Shown in pieces: positions 18,522 to 25,240 of a DNA stretch of 29,097 nucleotides. The DNA is from a virus: positions 1 to 29,097 of the IMG/VR virus record IMGVR_UViG_3300024264_000127; one strand, written 5' to 3'. The notes below the pieces were generated by a model, which had not been told where the DNA came from, ran no database searches, and was given only the letters and a program-made list of their open reading frames with translations. Positions within the stretch are counted from its first letter, which is position 1. Every line of letters begins with the position of its first letter. Both the position numbers and the translations under genes were made by a program.

Positions 18522-18964
18522 TGAAGGAATCAATTGGATTGGGTTTAATTTTAGGTATTCTACATGGACTGCTTCAACCAGTAGGAGCAGTTCCAGTTGT
18601 TCCCAATTTCACACAAGGATCTCAAACATCTACCACAGAAACAAAAACTAAAGTAAGTGAAACTATAAACTCTATAAATTATAATACAGGATACCAATAT
18701 AGTGTAACTGGAACCAATGTCCAAATGGATGGTTCTAGTATAACACCAGGAACTAATTCTACATCAAATAATATCGATGGGGTGACTTCATCATGGACGA
18801 ATCTAAATCTGAACAACAAACCCAACTGGTCAGTAACAAAACCAGGACAGGCATTTCAATTTACAGAAACTTATCAAGGTCCTGGAATTTCAAATCAAAC
18901 AATTATACAAAGAACAACGGAATTAGACAGCGTTACAACTACTACAAGTATCTTCTCCCAATAA
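18521..18964 (+). CDS. Secreted Ser/Thr/Asn-rich protein, 147 aa
   Basis: Signal-like N-terminus MKESIGLGLILGILHGLLQPVGAVP. The mature part is rich in Ser, Thr and Asn (TSTTETKTKVSETINSINYN; GTNSTSNNIDGVTSSW) with Gly-Pro turns. Its VSGSNV/VTGTNV-type motifs recall the 167-aa neighbour, so the two may share a fold. Its 3' 172 bases overlap the next gene in another frame. Function unknown. Confidence 0.8.
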   Translation: MKESIGLGLILGILHGLLQPVGAVPVVPNFTQGSQTSTTETKTKVSETINSINYNTGYQYSVTGTNVQMDGSSITPGTNSTSNNIDGVTSSWTNLNLNNKPNWSVTKPGQAFQFTETYQGPGISNQTIIQRTTELDSVTTTTSIFSQ

Positions 18965-19641
18965 TTACATTATTATTTGCTTCTCCGTCTTATGCTGAAA
19001 CTGTTGGTGGTGTCTCTGCTACTGCTGCTCCTGTTGCTAACTCTTCAGGTTCCGTTACAAACCAGGCTATACAAGTCCTTCAGGGACCTTACATTACGAA
19101 CACCTACGGTGGAGGTATACAATGTCAAGGTCCCACTCTCAACTTTACACCCTATGTAACAGGTGCCGTATCAGCACAAAAACCATTTGAAGATTTTTAT
19201 AATGACCCAGTATATGATTTAAGAGATCTTGATGAAGATGGTTCTTTAGATAATCCAGGAGATATATTATATCGAGTTCCAATAAGAACAGGACAAAAAG
19301 ATAACTACAGTTTAAGTCTTGGATTTTCTGCCACTTGGTCTAAACCATTAGATACTAAATTACAAGAACAATGTAAACAAGCAGCAGCAACTCAAATAGA
19401 ATTACAACAACAATTAATTGCCAATAAAAGATTAGATTTTGAAATTGCCAGACTTAAGAATTGTGGAGAACTTAAGAAACAAGGAATTTATTTTCACCCC
19501 AAGTCTCCATATTATTCAGTATGTGCGGATATTATAGTCACTAATCCAGGTGGTGTAATTCCACAACATAGACATTCTATTCCAACACCAGTATCAAAGA
19601 AAGCAGAAGACCTTGGTGGTGTTATATCAACGACCCCTTAA
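18793..19641 (+). CDS. Secreted protein with internal signal-like segment, up to 282 aa; start uncertain
   Basis: The part from about residue 53 is clearly protein-like: YLLPIITLLFASPSYA is a signal peptide, followed by ETVGGVSATAAPVANSSGSV and NQAIQVLQGPYITNTYGGGIQCQGPTLN, then a helix (TKLQEQCKQAAATQIELQQQ). The only in-frame ATG (18793) precedes this by about 52 residues, all encoded out of frame inside the 147-aa gene. No GTG or TTG lies between; ATT at 18922 would give a normal signal peptide. It could start at that ATT, be a frameshift product, or really use 18793. The C-terminus overlaps the convergent gene by 15 bases. Confidence 0.75.
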   Translation: MDESKSEQQTQLVSNKTRTGISIYRNLSRSWNFKSNNYTKNNGIRQRYNYYKYLLPIITLLFASPSYAETVGGVSATAAPVANSSGSVTNQAIQVLQGPYITNTYGGGIQCQGPTLNFTPYVTGAVSAQKPFEDFYNDPVYDLRDLDEDGSLDNPGDILYRVPIRTGQKDNYSLSLGFSATWSKPLDTKLQEQCKQAAATQIELQQQLIANKRLDFEIARLKNCGELKKQGIYFHPKSPYYSVCADIIVTNPGGVIPQHRHSIPTPVSKKAEDLGGVISTTP

Positions 19642-20328
19642 TTTCCTAATTGCCCTTACTGCTTCAGTTTTCTCTCTTTGTATTTCTCTTCGTTCATTAA
19701 TACTTAATACAATTTCTTCTTTACCAAATTTATTAGAAACTTTTTTAATTACTTTTTTCATAACAGGTCTAATAAGTTTTAAAAGCAAATTTGCTAATGG
19801 TCTAGCAACTAATGCACCAGATGCCGCAGCAGCAGCAATAACAGTAGTTGATACGACTGCTTCTACTGGAGGTATGTAATCTACAATATTAATAGTTTCT
19901 TCTATTATAGGATCTTCCTTTTCTTCAGTCTTAATTACGGGCATTTCGGTTTTAGGTGTAATGGGTGGTTTAATTTGAGGAGTTTTAAAATCTGTCTCTG
20001 GAGGTTTATAAGGAGGGACAGGTGCTTTTGATGGTTGAAGATAATCTTCAACATTAAAGTCTATAGGATTAAACGATGGTAATGACCCATCACAAAATGT
20101 CAATGTTCCATTTGGATCATCTTGAAGTAGAGCAGTATTTTTTGGATTGTTCTCCTTATTAGATTCTACACATCCAGGAAGATTGACAATAGGAAAACCA
20201 AGATTAACCGTTACAGGAGCAGCAGTTGGTATCGATTGTGATGGTGCAATTACATACTTAGGAATATCCATAGATCTAATCGGACTTATGGATATTGGTC
20301 GTATTTCAATATTAGGAATATTCTCCAT
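19627..20328 (-). CDS. Proline-rich putative virion protein, 233 aa
   Basis: N-terminal half begins MENIPNIEIRPISISPIRSMDIPKYV and has SLPSFNPIDF. A Pro/Lys linker (SKAPVPPYKPPETDFKTPQI) follows. One hydrophobic segment (AVVSTTVIAAAAASGALVA, about 155-173) precedes a basic amphipathic tail (RPVMKKVIKKVSNKFGKEE). I recall a similar N-terminal block in proteins annotated as cyanophage structural proteins. ATG overlaps the 43-aa stop (TAATG). Confidence 0.75.
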   Translation of the reverse strand: MENIPNIEIRPISISPIRSMDIPKYVIAPSQSIPTAAPVTVNLGFPIVNLPGCVESNKENNPKNTALLQDDPNGTLTFCDGSLPSFNPIDFNVEDYLQPSKAPVPPYKPPETDFKTPQIKPPITPKTEMPVIKTEEKEDPIIEETINIVDYIPPVEAVVSTTVIAAAAASGALVARPLANLLLKLIRPVMKKVIKKVSNKFGKEEIVLSINERREIQREKTEAVRAIRKLRGR

Positions 20329-20459
20329 TAATCATTCTTAAAAATTCCAGCAATACCGGTAAACAAATGGTAAAAAATCACATAAAGAAAAAATCTATTC
20401 TCAGTATCAGATTTTTTCTTTATATTAGACCTCCTTCTCTTTGCATTAGAAACAGACAT
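20328..20459 (-). CDS. Small basic, C-terminally hydrophobic protein, 43 aa
   Basis: ATG at 20459 to TAA at 20328. Strongly basic start (MSVSNAKRRRSNIKKK) and an aromatic-rich hydrophobic segment (FFLYVIFYHLFTGIAGIF, about 24-41). Four-base coupling to the proline-rich gene. Function unknown. Confidence 0.7.
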   Translation of the reverse strand: MSVSNAKRRRSNIKKKSDTENRFFLYVIFYHLFTGIAGIFKND

Positions 20460-20506
20460 AAGAATTCACATTTACTATTATATATTTAACAAATCTCATA
20501 AAGTTT

Positions 20507-20776
20507 TCAGAAAGGCAGTGCTCCACCAGTCATCGAAGGAACTGATTGTGTAGATTCCGGAAGGACATTACCAGTCATACTAGGCATTTCAGGTAATGCA
20601 GAATTAATCATACCAGGAAGTGCTTCTGTAATTGCTTTAGTAATTTGTTCTGTTGCTTGTTCCTTTACCTGCTCAATCATTGCATCCTTATTAAGATAAA
20701 GATATGCTCCGGCACCGACAACCGATAAAGATACCAGACCCGAAAGTAATGCGATTCCGTTAATTAATTTTTGCAT
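20507..20776 (-). CDS. Single-pass membrane protein, 89 aa
   Basis: Transmembrane helix IALLSGLVSLSVVGAGAYLYL (about 8-28), then an amphipathic helix (AMIEQVKEQATEQITKAITE) and a Pro/Met/Ser tail with the motif PSMTG twice (PEMPSMTGNVLP, SVPSMTGGALPF). I recall similar proteins in cyanomyoviruses. Function unknown. Confidence 0.8.
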   Translation of the reverse strand: MQKLINGIALLSGLVSLSVVGAGAYLYLNKDAMIEQVKEQATEQITKAITEALPGMINSALPEMPSMTGNVLPESTQSVPSMTGGALPF

Positions 20777-20777
20777 T

Positions 20778-20864
20778 TTAATTTTTACCTTTTTTTATAG
20801 GCCATGTAATATGTAGACCATAACAAAGTAATGTTATAAATCCAAATACAAATACTGCTGACAT
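20778..20864 (-). CDS. Hydrophobic peptide, 28 aa
   Basis: ATG at 20864, TAA at 20778. AVFVFGFITLLCYGLHITW is a transmembrane helix; it ends PIKKGKN. Two-base gaps to its neighbours on both sides make it part of the cluster. Function unknown. Confidence 0.6.
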   Translation of the reverse strand: MSAVFVFGFITLLCYGLHITWPIKKGKN

Positions 20865-20866
20865 AA

Positions 20867-21283
20867 TTACTCCTGATGAATGTTGCATGGTATTTTAGGT
20901 CCTGTAGGTGACAGTATATCTCTTCTACCCCATCTCTTTAGATTGCCCAATAGACTACGACGTTTTTGGTCTTCAGTTGTTCTGTAGTCTGCTAGGTAAC
21001 CATGCTTACCTTTATTGCTTTTTGCAATCTTCTTCTTATGTTCTTCAGTCTTTGCAAGACCAGCATTACTACTCTTCCTGCCACCCAATATTGACCGGGC
21101 CCTTTGTCTCTCCTCATCCATTTGATTAGACAGAGACTTATATGCAAACAAGTCTTCTGTCTTACCATACTTTTCGTATAATGTCAAGTGGGCTTGGGCG
21201 TGTTCTTCTATAGACAGCAACACAAGGTTGTCCGGGTCATCAGTGCCACCCATATGACGTGGTAGTATATGGTGTTTATGCAT
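20867..21283 (-). CDS. HNH homing endonuclease, 138 aa
   Basis: N-terminal HNH: MHKHHILPRHMGGTDDPDNL, VLLSIEEHAQAH, with paired His and the DNL/H motif. The middle and C-terminal part is Lys-rich with a NUMOD3-like stretch (EEHKKKIAKSNKGKHG). The predicted transcript start from the promoter at 21289-21317 is on or next to the start codon, so the mRNA may be leaderless. A later start at Met11 would remove catalytic His residues. Confidence 0.9.
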   Translation of the reverse strand: MHKHHILPRHMGGTDDPDNLVLLSIEEHAQAHLTLYEKYGKTEDLFAYKSLSNQMDEERQRARSILGGRKSSNAGLAKTEEHKKKIAKSNKGKHGYLADYRTTEDQKRRSLLGNLKRWGRRDILSPTGPKIPCNIHQE

Positions 21284-21288
21284 AGTAT

Positions 21289-21317
21289 ATTATACCATAG
21301 TTCCGTTCTTTCGTCTA
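21289..21317 (-). promoter_or_regulatory. Promoter of the HNH gene, TAGACG-N17-TATAAT
   Basis: Minus strand TAGACG (21312-21317) and TATAAT (21289-21294), spacer 17. Predicted start near 21282 coincides with the ATG at 21283. Confidence 0.5.
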
Positions 21318-21748
21318 ATCTCTCTCAACAATTCCAGGTCCATGTTTTTTGTTCCGCCATCGTAGGGCAAGGCATAGCCCTCGTTAATCATTTGTTCATT
21401 GATCGAGAGTAATTCATCCCCGCAATAAAGCCAACCCAGAAGACGCCCGTATTTGCCAGTGCCACCAACAAGTTCAGTCCTAACAGACAACTCATCATCA
21501 CCAGCCAAAGTGCCTTCGAGTTTCTCTTTGAGCCAGTTGGTTGCGTCGATTCCAAGTGCTTTCTCCTCTAAGTTCTTCGTCCTTTTCTCTGGCGTATCAA
21601 CTCCCGCGACTCTAACTCTCTCCTTTTTATATAAATCAAATCCTAAATCTATTGTCACATCTATTGTGTCACCATCAAGGACACGATTGATCTCCGTCAC
21701 TCGGAAGTTGTAGCAGGACTTCCTGCTTGGTGGTGTCAGTCCTGCCAT
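21290..21748 (-). CDS. Staphylococcal-nuclease-like (thermonuclease) protein, 152 aa
   Basis: SNase fold: VLDGDTI at 23-29, RVRVAGVDTPE at 44-54 and GKYGRLLG at 98-105 contain the metal ligands, catalytic Arg and Glu, and second Arg expected of the family. There is no signal peptide, so it probably acts in the host cytoplasm, perhaps on host DNA or RNA. Its first 74 bases overlap the 69-aa membrane gene. If that overlap is not used, translation could begin at a later codon, though the domain begins near residue 12. Confidence 0.88.
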   Translation of the reverse strand: MAGLTPPSRKSCYNFRVTEINRVLDGDTIDVTIDLGFDLYKKERVRVAGVDTPEKRTKNLEEKALGIDATNWLKEKLEGTLAGDDELSVRTELVGGTGKYGRLLGWLYCGDELLSINEQMINEGYALPYDGGTKNMDLELLREIRRKNGTMV

Positions 21749-21884
21749 CTCCTATTTCCTCAAATGCTTCTCCTATTATGTATACAACATAACCTAATGC
21801 CAATCCAACAGCAATAATTACTAGAATAATTACTGACCATACAGGATCAGTAACATTATCAAGTGGACGTAATAATAAATTCAT
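21675..21884 (-). CDS. Single-pass membrane protein, 69 aa
   Basis: VWSVIILVIIAVGLALGYVVYII (about 15-37) is a transmembrane helix; the rest is acidic and polar. It overlaps the nuclease gene by 74 bases, so its C-terminal third is dual-coding. Could be a holin-like or envelope peptide; unproven. Confidence 0.65.
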   Translation of the reverse strand: MNLLLRPLDNVTDPVWSVIILVIIAVGLALGYVVYIIGEAFEEIGDGRTDTTKQEVLLQLPSDGDQSCP

Positions 21885-21887
21885 TTG

Positions 21888-22346
21888 TTATAAAGAATAA
21901 GGTGGTTTAGGAGGATCTGTTGGCACAGGTTTAATTATTGGTTCACTATTTTCAAATCTAATTGGACCTTGCTCAACTCTTATAGTTTGAGAAGGTGCAG
22001 TTTGTGCAGCAGATTCTATTAACCTTTCCATATCTTCTTTACTAATTCCACCTCCATTACTACTACTCTCTCCCGATTTCTTTGCTGCCTGTACACCGAA
22101 AGTGGCTAAAACACCAGTAAATACTGATGCAATAAAAGTAGGATCTAATTTTTGTTCAGGAACACCAAAGGCAGGTGGTAACTTAATATATGCAAGTGTA
22201 AGTATTCCACCACTCCATACCAAAATAGCAAGACGAACAAATGTTGACAATATTTCTAATTGCTCTTCTTTATCATCAACTGATTCTTTAAGTTTACTAA
22301 AAATACTTTTATTTTTTAAATCTCGATTCTTAACCTCTTCTTCCAT
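21888..22346 (-). CDS. Membrane protein with two helices and Pro-rich tail, 152 aa
   Basis: A charged N-terminus (SKLKESVDDKEEQLEILSTF) is followed by FVRLAILVWSGGILTLAYI (about 36-55), FIASVFTGVLATFGVQAA (about 71-88), then a Gly/Ser linker and a tail ending DPPKPPYSL. Holin-like topology and a late promoter make a lysis role possible; no motif proves it. Confidence 0.75.
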   Translation of the reverse strand: MEEEVKNRDLKNKSIFSKLKESVDDKEEQLEILSTFVRLAILVWSGGILTLAYIKLPPAFGVPEQKLDPTFIASVFTGVLATFGVQAAKKSGESSSNGGGISKEDMERLIESAAQTAPSQTIRVEQGPIRFENSEPIIKPVPTDPPKPPYSL

Positions 22347-22366
22347 TAAAAACCAGCAGGTTTATA

Positions 22367-22374
22367 TATTTATG
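22367..22374 (-). promoter_or_regulatory. Late promoter, CATAAATA variant
   Basis: Minus-strand CATAAATA, fitting the NATAAATA form seen in cyanophages, 20 bases before the two-helix membrane gene. Confidence 0.5.
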
Positions 22375-22564
22375 GTTTAAGAAGGTCAACTGTGATACTT
22401 GTTTTCTCTATTTGATTAAATTTTTGACACAATCTATCACTGGATTCATGTTCCCATTTATGATAGGTTTTTTGCAATTGTTCTTTATAATCAAGACTAT
22501 CACACAGTTTCATTTCTTCGGCAACAATAGTCTTGATTAGTATATCTCTAGTTAAAGATGTCAT
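22370..22564 (-). CDS. Hypothetical helical protein, 64 aa
   Basis: Begins MTSLTRDILIKTIVAEEMKL; middle YKEQLQKTYHKWEHESSDRL is helical and charged. Soluble. The stop overlaps the late promoter of the next gene. Function unknown. Confidence 0.7.
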   Translation of the reverse strand: MTSLTRDILIKTIVAEEMKLCDSLDYKEQLQKTYHKWEHESSDRLCQKFNQIEKTSITVDLLKP

Positions 22565-22597
22565 ACTTAAATTTTGTTATCCAACAAAGAGTTTACC

Positions 22598-22603
22598 ATT
22601 ATA
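22598..22603 (-). promoter_or_regulatory. Extended -10 promoter TGTTATAAT
   Basis: Minus-strand TATAAT preceded by TGT (extended -10). No good -35 hexamer at the usual distance. Would start the 64-aa gene transcript near 22591. Confidence 0.4.
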
Positions 22604-22656
22604 ACACAAGAGGTTTCACAGAACTCTTCTTGGTAGGTTATCTGTTTAGGATGTTA

Positions 22657-23328
22657 TTATTTAGTAATGTAACCTTCCTTAACTAAGTACTTACGTGTCA
22701 AGGGAGTGGGAGGATACATTTCCCACATTTTACCATTGGCACATGCCGCAAGTGCATCAGAGGTCATTCCTTCTGTCTTACCTGCCCATGTTGCTTCTTT
22801 TTCCCATGGCCATACTGATTCGTGATAGGTACTCTCTACAATCTCACTCCAGAGCATAGGAACTTCATTTTCAGGTTTAATAATAGCAATCAAACTATTA
22901 TCAATAGTCCCTGCCATACAATCCTGTGCCGCGTGCCATCCTTCATGACGCATGACACTCATCAATACATTCGGACGACCCATGAATGCTTTATTGAGAA
23001 AGAAGTTATTACTCACAGTATGATAAACACCACGATGCCCTACTGGAAAATATTTTTGATCTGCTAGAAATACATTAACCCCAATCATATTAAGGGAATT
23101 AATCATATTATTAAATTCAGTAGCAACAGAATAAAAAGAATCAGTATTGGAATACTGACTAGAAATGTCAAGGATGTTATAAACTTGTTTTACATCATCT
23201 GTACACTCTTGTAAAAGCATACATCCCATAGAATGCATGGTGAAGTATTCACTATCTTTAAGTGGATCTGCAAAAACAGGAGTAGTTAATGCTGCAGATG
23301 CCAGTAAACTTGCAATAATTTTTTTCAT
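22657..23328 (-). CDS. Secreted HExxH metallopeptidase-like protein, 223 aa
   Basis: Signal peptide MKKIIASLLASAALTTPVFA, cleavage before DPLKD. MRHEGWHAAQDC contains HEGWH (128-132), the zincin HExxH motif. Downstream WEKEATWA (175-182) offers Glu as the third zinc ligand. Several Cys (36, 42, 137) suggest disulphides in the periplasm. Would act outside the inner membrane on a cell-envelope or virion protein. I recall homologs in other cyanophages labelled hypothetical, so the peptidase reading is inference from motif. Confidence 0.8.
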   Translation of the reverse strand: MKKIIASLLASAALTTPVFADPLKDSEYFTMHSMGCMLLQECTDDVKQVYNILDISSQYSNTDSFYSVATEFNNMINSLNMIGVNVFLADQKYFPVGHRGVYHTVSNNFFLNKAFMGRPNVLMSVMRHEGWHAAQDCMAGTIDNSLIAIIKPENEVPMLWSEIVESTYHESVWPWEKEATWAGKTEGMTSDALAACANGKMWEMYPPTPLTRKYLVKEGYITK

Positions 23329-23534
23329 CTATAATATGCCTCAAAATATTTAATAATACCATTAGTATTTACATTACCTTGCGATACCCAATCATGAGCA
23401 CATTCGTATATAGATTGATTACTATATCCAGGTAATGAGTCTTTTAGTTGACCACCGTATTTAGTGAGAAGAACTTTAAGTGCAGACTCACGGAGATTCA
23501 ACTTCTGTTCACTATAACGCCAATCTTCAATCAT
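23325..23534 (-). CDS. Hypothetical protein, 69 aa
   Basis: I place the start at 23534 (MIEDWRYSEQKLNL), where ATGA overlaps the previous stop; an in-frame ATG at 23567 would extend it 11 residues. Ends with GIIKYFEAYYR, its stop overlapping the next ATG. Helical, soluble. Function unknown. Confidence 0.7.
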   Translation of the reverse strand: MIEDWRYSEQKLNLRESALKVLLTKYGGQLKDSLPGYSNQSIYECAHDWVSQGNVNTNGIIKYFEAYYR

Positions 23535-23956
23535 TGAAATTGCATCCAACCAGTTCCGGATTGCCAACCTTCCTGAAAATTTTCAGAACCACTTCCAAAT
23601 TGTGGAGTGGGGTCAAGTTGCGTCGTAGTTTTTCCATGAGATGTAGCAATATTATATATTACCTCATGAATATCTTTTGGTTCTACTGCATCATCTTCAT
23701 GCAATAATTGTCCATCAGATACTGCATGTTCATATGCTTCTTTGGCAGTCATTTGAGGTTCGGATAAAACTGCCGAACCAAACCAAGGATCATCTTTTAA
23801 ATACTTAGGAGCAAACTGTCCCACAAAAGAACTATATCCCTGAGTAAAATGTCCTGACCCACATTCAAATAATGGTGCTTCCAAATCATCAATCAAACAT
23901 TCTACTTTTGGTGTTTCTTTAATAAAAAGTGATTTAAGTTTTTTGATCATGCCCAT
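23531..23956 (-). CDS. Hypothetical protein, 141 aa
   Basis: Begins MGMIKKLKSLFIKETPKVEC. Contains two similar segments, FECGSGHFTQGYSSFVGQFA and FGSGSENFQEGWQSGTGWMQF, i.e. an imperfect internal repeat of (F)xxGSGxFxxGxxS. Acidic central part. Soluble. Overlaps the lysozyme-like gene by 10 bases. Function unknown; could be a virion or tail-associated protein. Confidence 0.75.
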   Translation of the reverse strand: MGMIKKLKSLFIKETPKVECLIDDLEAPLFECGSGHFTQGYSSFVGQFAPKYLKDDPWFGSAVLSEPQMTAKEAYEHAVSDGQLLHEDDAVEPKDIHEVIYNIATSHGKTTTQLDPTPQFGSGSENFQEGWQSGTGWMQFQ

Positions 23957-24525
23957 ACCATTTTTTTAGTGTAGTCATATGCATAAAGTTCTCTATTACC
24001 TTTAATACCCCATCCTAACCAATAGTATGCAGGTCTCATGTAATAAGATACTGTTTGTCCACCACCCTCAAATTGTGGAAGAACACGTTGGAAGATAGGT
24101 TCATTAATCATCCAACGAACTTGACAATCTAATTCACTTGGATTGCAATCATACTTCACTGCAAAGTTTCCAAGTCCTCTATAACGATTGATAGAAGTCC
24201 ACTGAATCAATCCATAACCACCTCTCAAACAGTTCTCATAAGTAACACGAGCACCACCCTCACAAATGTTAGCAATGAACTTAGATTCTTGCTGAATATT
24301 TCCCATGATTGTTGCCAGTGCATTACGATCAGAGATCTTTGTGTGCTCTTGTAATGCTGCTAAAACAACTTGCTCATTAGGAGTACACTCAGGACACTTC
24401 CAAGTCTCTTCCTCCACAATAACAGTTTCTTCTACAGGTTCTAATTTTACTTGTTCAGGTTCTGGTGGGGAAGGAATTGCAAATACACTTGCAAGAACTC
24501 CAATTCCAAAAAGTGATTTAATCAT
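23947..24525 (-). CDS. Phage tail lysozyme-like protein, 192 aa
   Basis: Resembles the phage-tail-lysozyme family: residues 66-125 include DRNALATIMGNIQQESKF with Glu80 as likely catalytic acid and RGGYGLIQWTSINRYRGL. The start at 24525 (MIKSLFGIGVLASVFA) follows TTGGAGACA, so translation begins there with a signal anchor; a longer reading from 24567 lacks such a site. After the anchor a Pro/Glu/Val linker and CPEC (44-47) precede the domain. May be the peptidoglycan-degrading protein for lysis or DNA entry. Confidence 0.85.
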   Translation of the reverse strand: MIKSLFGIGVLASVFAIPSPPEPEQVKLEPVEETVIVEEETWKCPECTPNEQVVLAALQEHTKISDRNALATIMGNIQQESKFIANICEGGARVTYENCLRGGYGLIQWTSINRYRGLGNFAVKYDCNPSELDCQVRWMINEPIFQRVLPQFEGGGQTVSYYMRPAYYWLGWGIKGNRELYAYDYTKKMVWA

Positions 24526-24721
24526 TGTCTCCAAGATATTCGAGTGAGTAGATTTCATGATCCTCAAGATTAGGGTCTAACCATTCGGCAAACTCTGACT
24601 GGATCGCATGAGCATCTTCTACAGATTTTAGCACATCATCCGTCTTCATGTCACACAGAATGTGCATTCTGTCAACTGCCCACTCATGAGTCACCTGTAG
24701 AGTCTTTTCCAAAATTTCCAT
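24518..24721 (-). CDS. Hypothetical acidic protein, 67 aa
   Basis: ATG at 24721 with GGAAAG upstream; starts MEILEKTLQVTHEWAVDRMH and ends EWLDPNLEDHEIYSLEYL. Highly acidic, helical. A longer frame from 24802 would lie within the GIY-YIG gene. Overlaps that gene and the lysozyme gene slightly. Function unknown. Confidence 0.7.
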   Translation of the reverse strand: MEILEKTLQVTHEWAVDRMHILCDMKTDDVLKSVEDAHAIQSEFAEWLDPNLEDHEIYSLEYLGDND

Positions 24722-25133
24722 AATCTTTCCGCATGTAACGGCCGAGAATGTTGCTATTATAGTATGCTGGTGCTCCGTTGTCAAGTGCCTCTGATAGCAC
24801 ATTATTTAGAAACAACTGCTTGGTCTCCTCAAAGTTACAATCTCCTTTCCTCTCATGAAGACTTAGTATCACTCTACTGAAGAACTCTTTGCCGTATCTT
24901 TTTATATCTTCCTTTAACTCAGGACAAGAACCATAATACTTCTTCCAATCAGATTCTTGTTTTACTTTTCTCTTTTTTCCTGGTGGGGTTCTGAACGACC
25001 AAAAGTATTTCCTTCCGATGTATTTTCTACCGGTGGTCTTATTGGTAATACAGTAAACAAAACCAAAGTGGTTCCCAATAGCATCAGACTCAAAAGGTTC
25101 ATTATTGTATATCCAAGAATTCTCATAACTCAT
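24684..25133 (-). CDS. GIY-YIG endonuclease-like protein, 149 aa
   Basis: GFVYCITNKTTGRKYIGRKYF (24-44 in pieces GFVYCI and KYIG) is the GIY-YIG core. SDWKKYYGSCPELKEDI and FSRVILSLHERKGDCNFEET follow as in T4-type phage members; I recall this protein in most cyanomyoviruses. May be a free-standing endonuclease or a domesticated nuclease. A late promoter (25156-25163) lies upstream. Confidence 0.8.
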   Translation of the reverse strand: MSYENSWIYNNEPFESDAIGNHFGFVYCITNKTTGRKYIGRKYFWSFRTPPGKKRKVKQESDWKKYYGSCPELKEDIKRYGKEFFSRVILSLHERKGDCNFEETKQLFLNNVLSEALDNGAPAYYNSNILGRYMRKDYGNFGKDSTGDS

Positions 25134-25155
25134 TGTATAGAACTCAATGAGCTAT

Positions 25156-25163
25156 TATTTATC
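25156..25163 (-). promoter_or_regulatory. Late promoter, GATAAATA variant
   Basis: Minus-strand GATAAATA 22 bases upstream of the GIY-YIG gene ATG. Confidence 0.5.
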
Positions 25164-25181
25164 TTTAACGGGGACAAACCT

Positions 25182-25210
25182 AGTCTACATAAAAAAAGGA
25201 GACTTGTCAA
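25182..25210 (-). promoter_or_regulatory. Possible promoter embedded in the terminator, TTGACA-N17-TAGACT
   Basis: Minus strand TTGACA (25205-25210) occupies the loop region of the terminator at 25191-25216; TAGACT (25182-25187) is 17 bp downstream, a weak -10 box. Confidence 0.35.
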
Positions 25211-25216
25211 GCCCCC
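25191..25216 (-). terminator. Intrinsic terminator after the Ser/Gly-rich gene
   Basis: GGGGGCTT, loop GAC, AAGTCTCC (two G-T pairs), then seven T on the minus strand. Confidence 0.8.
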
Positions 25217-25240
25217 TTTGAGTATTATGTGAGTTTTATA

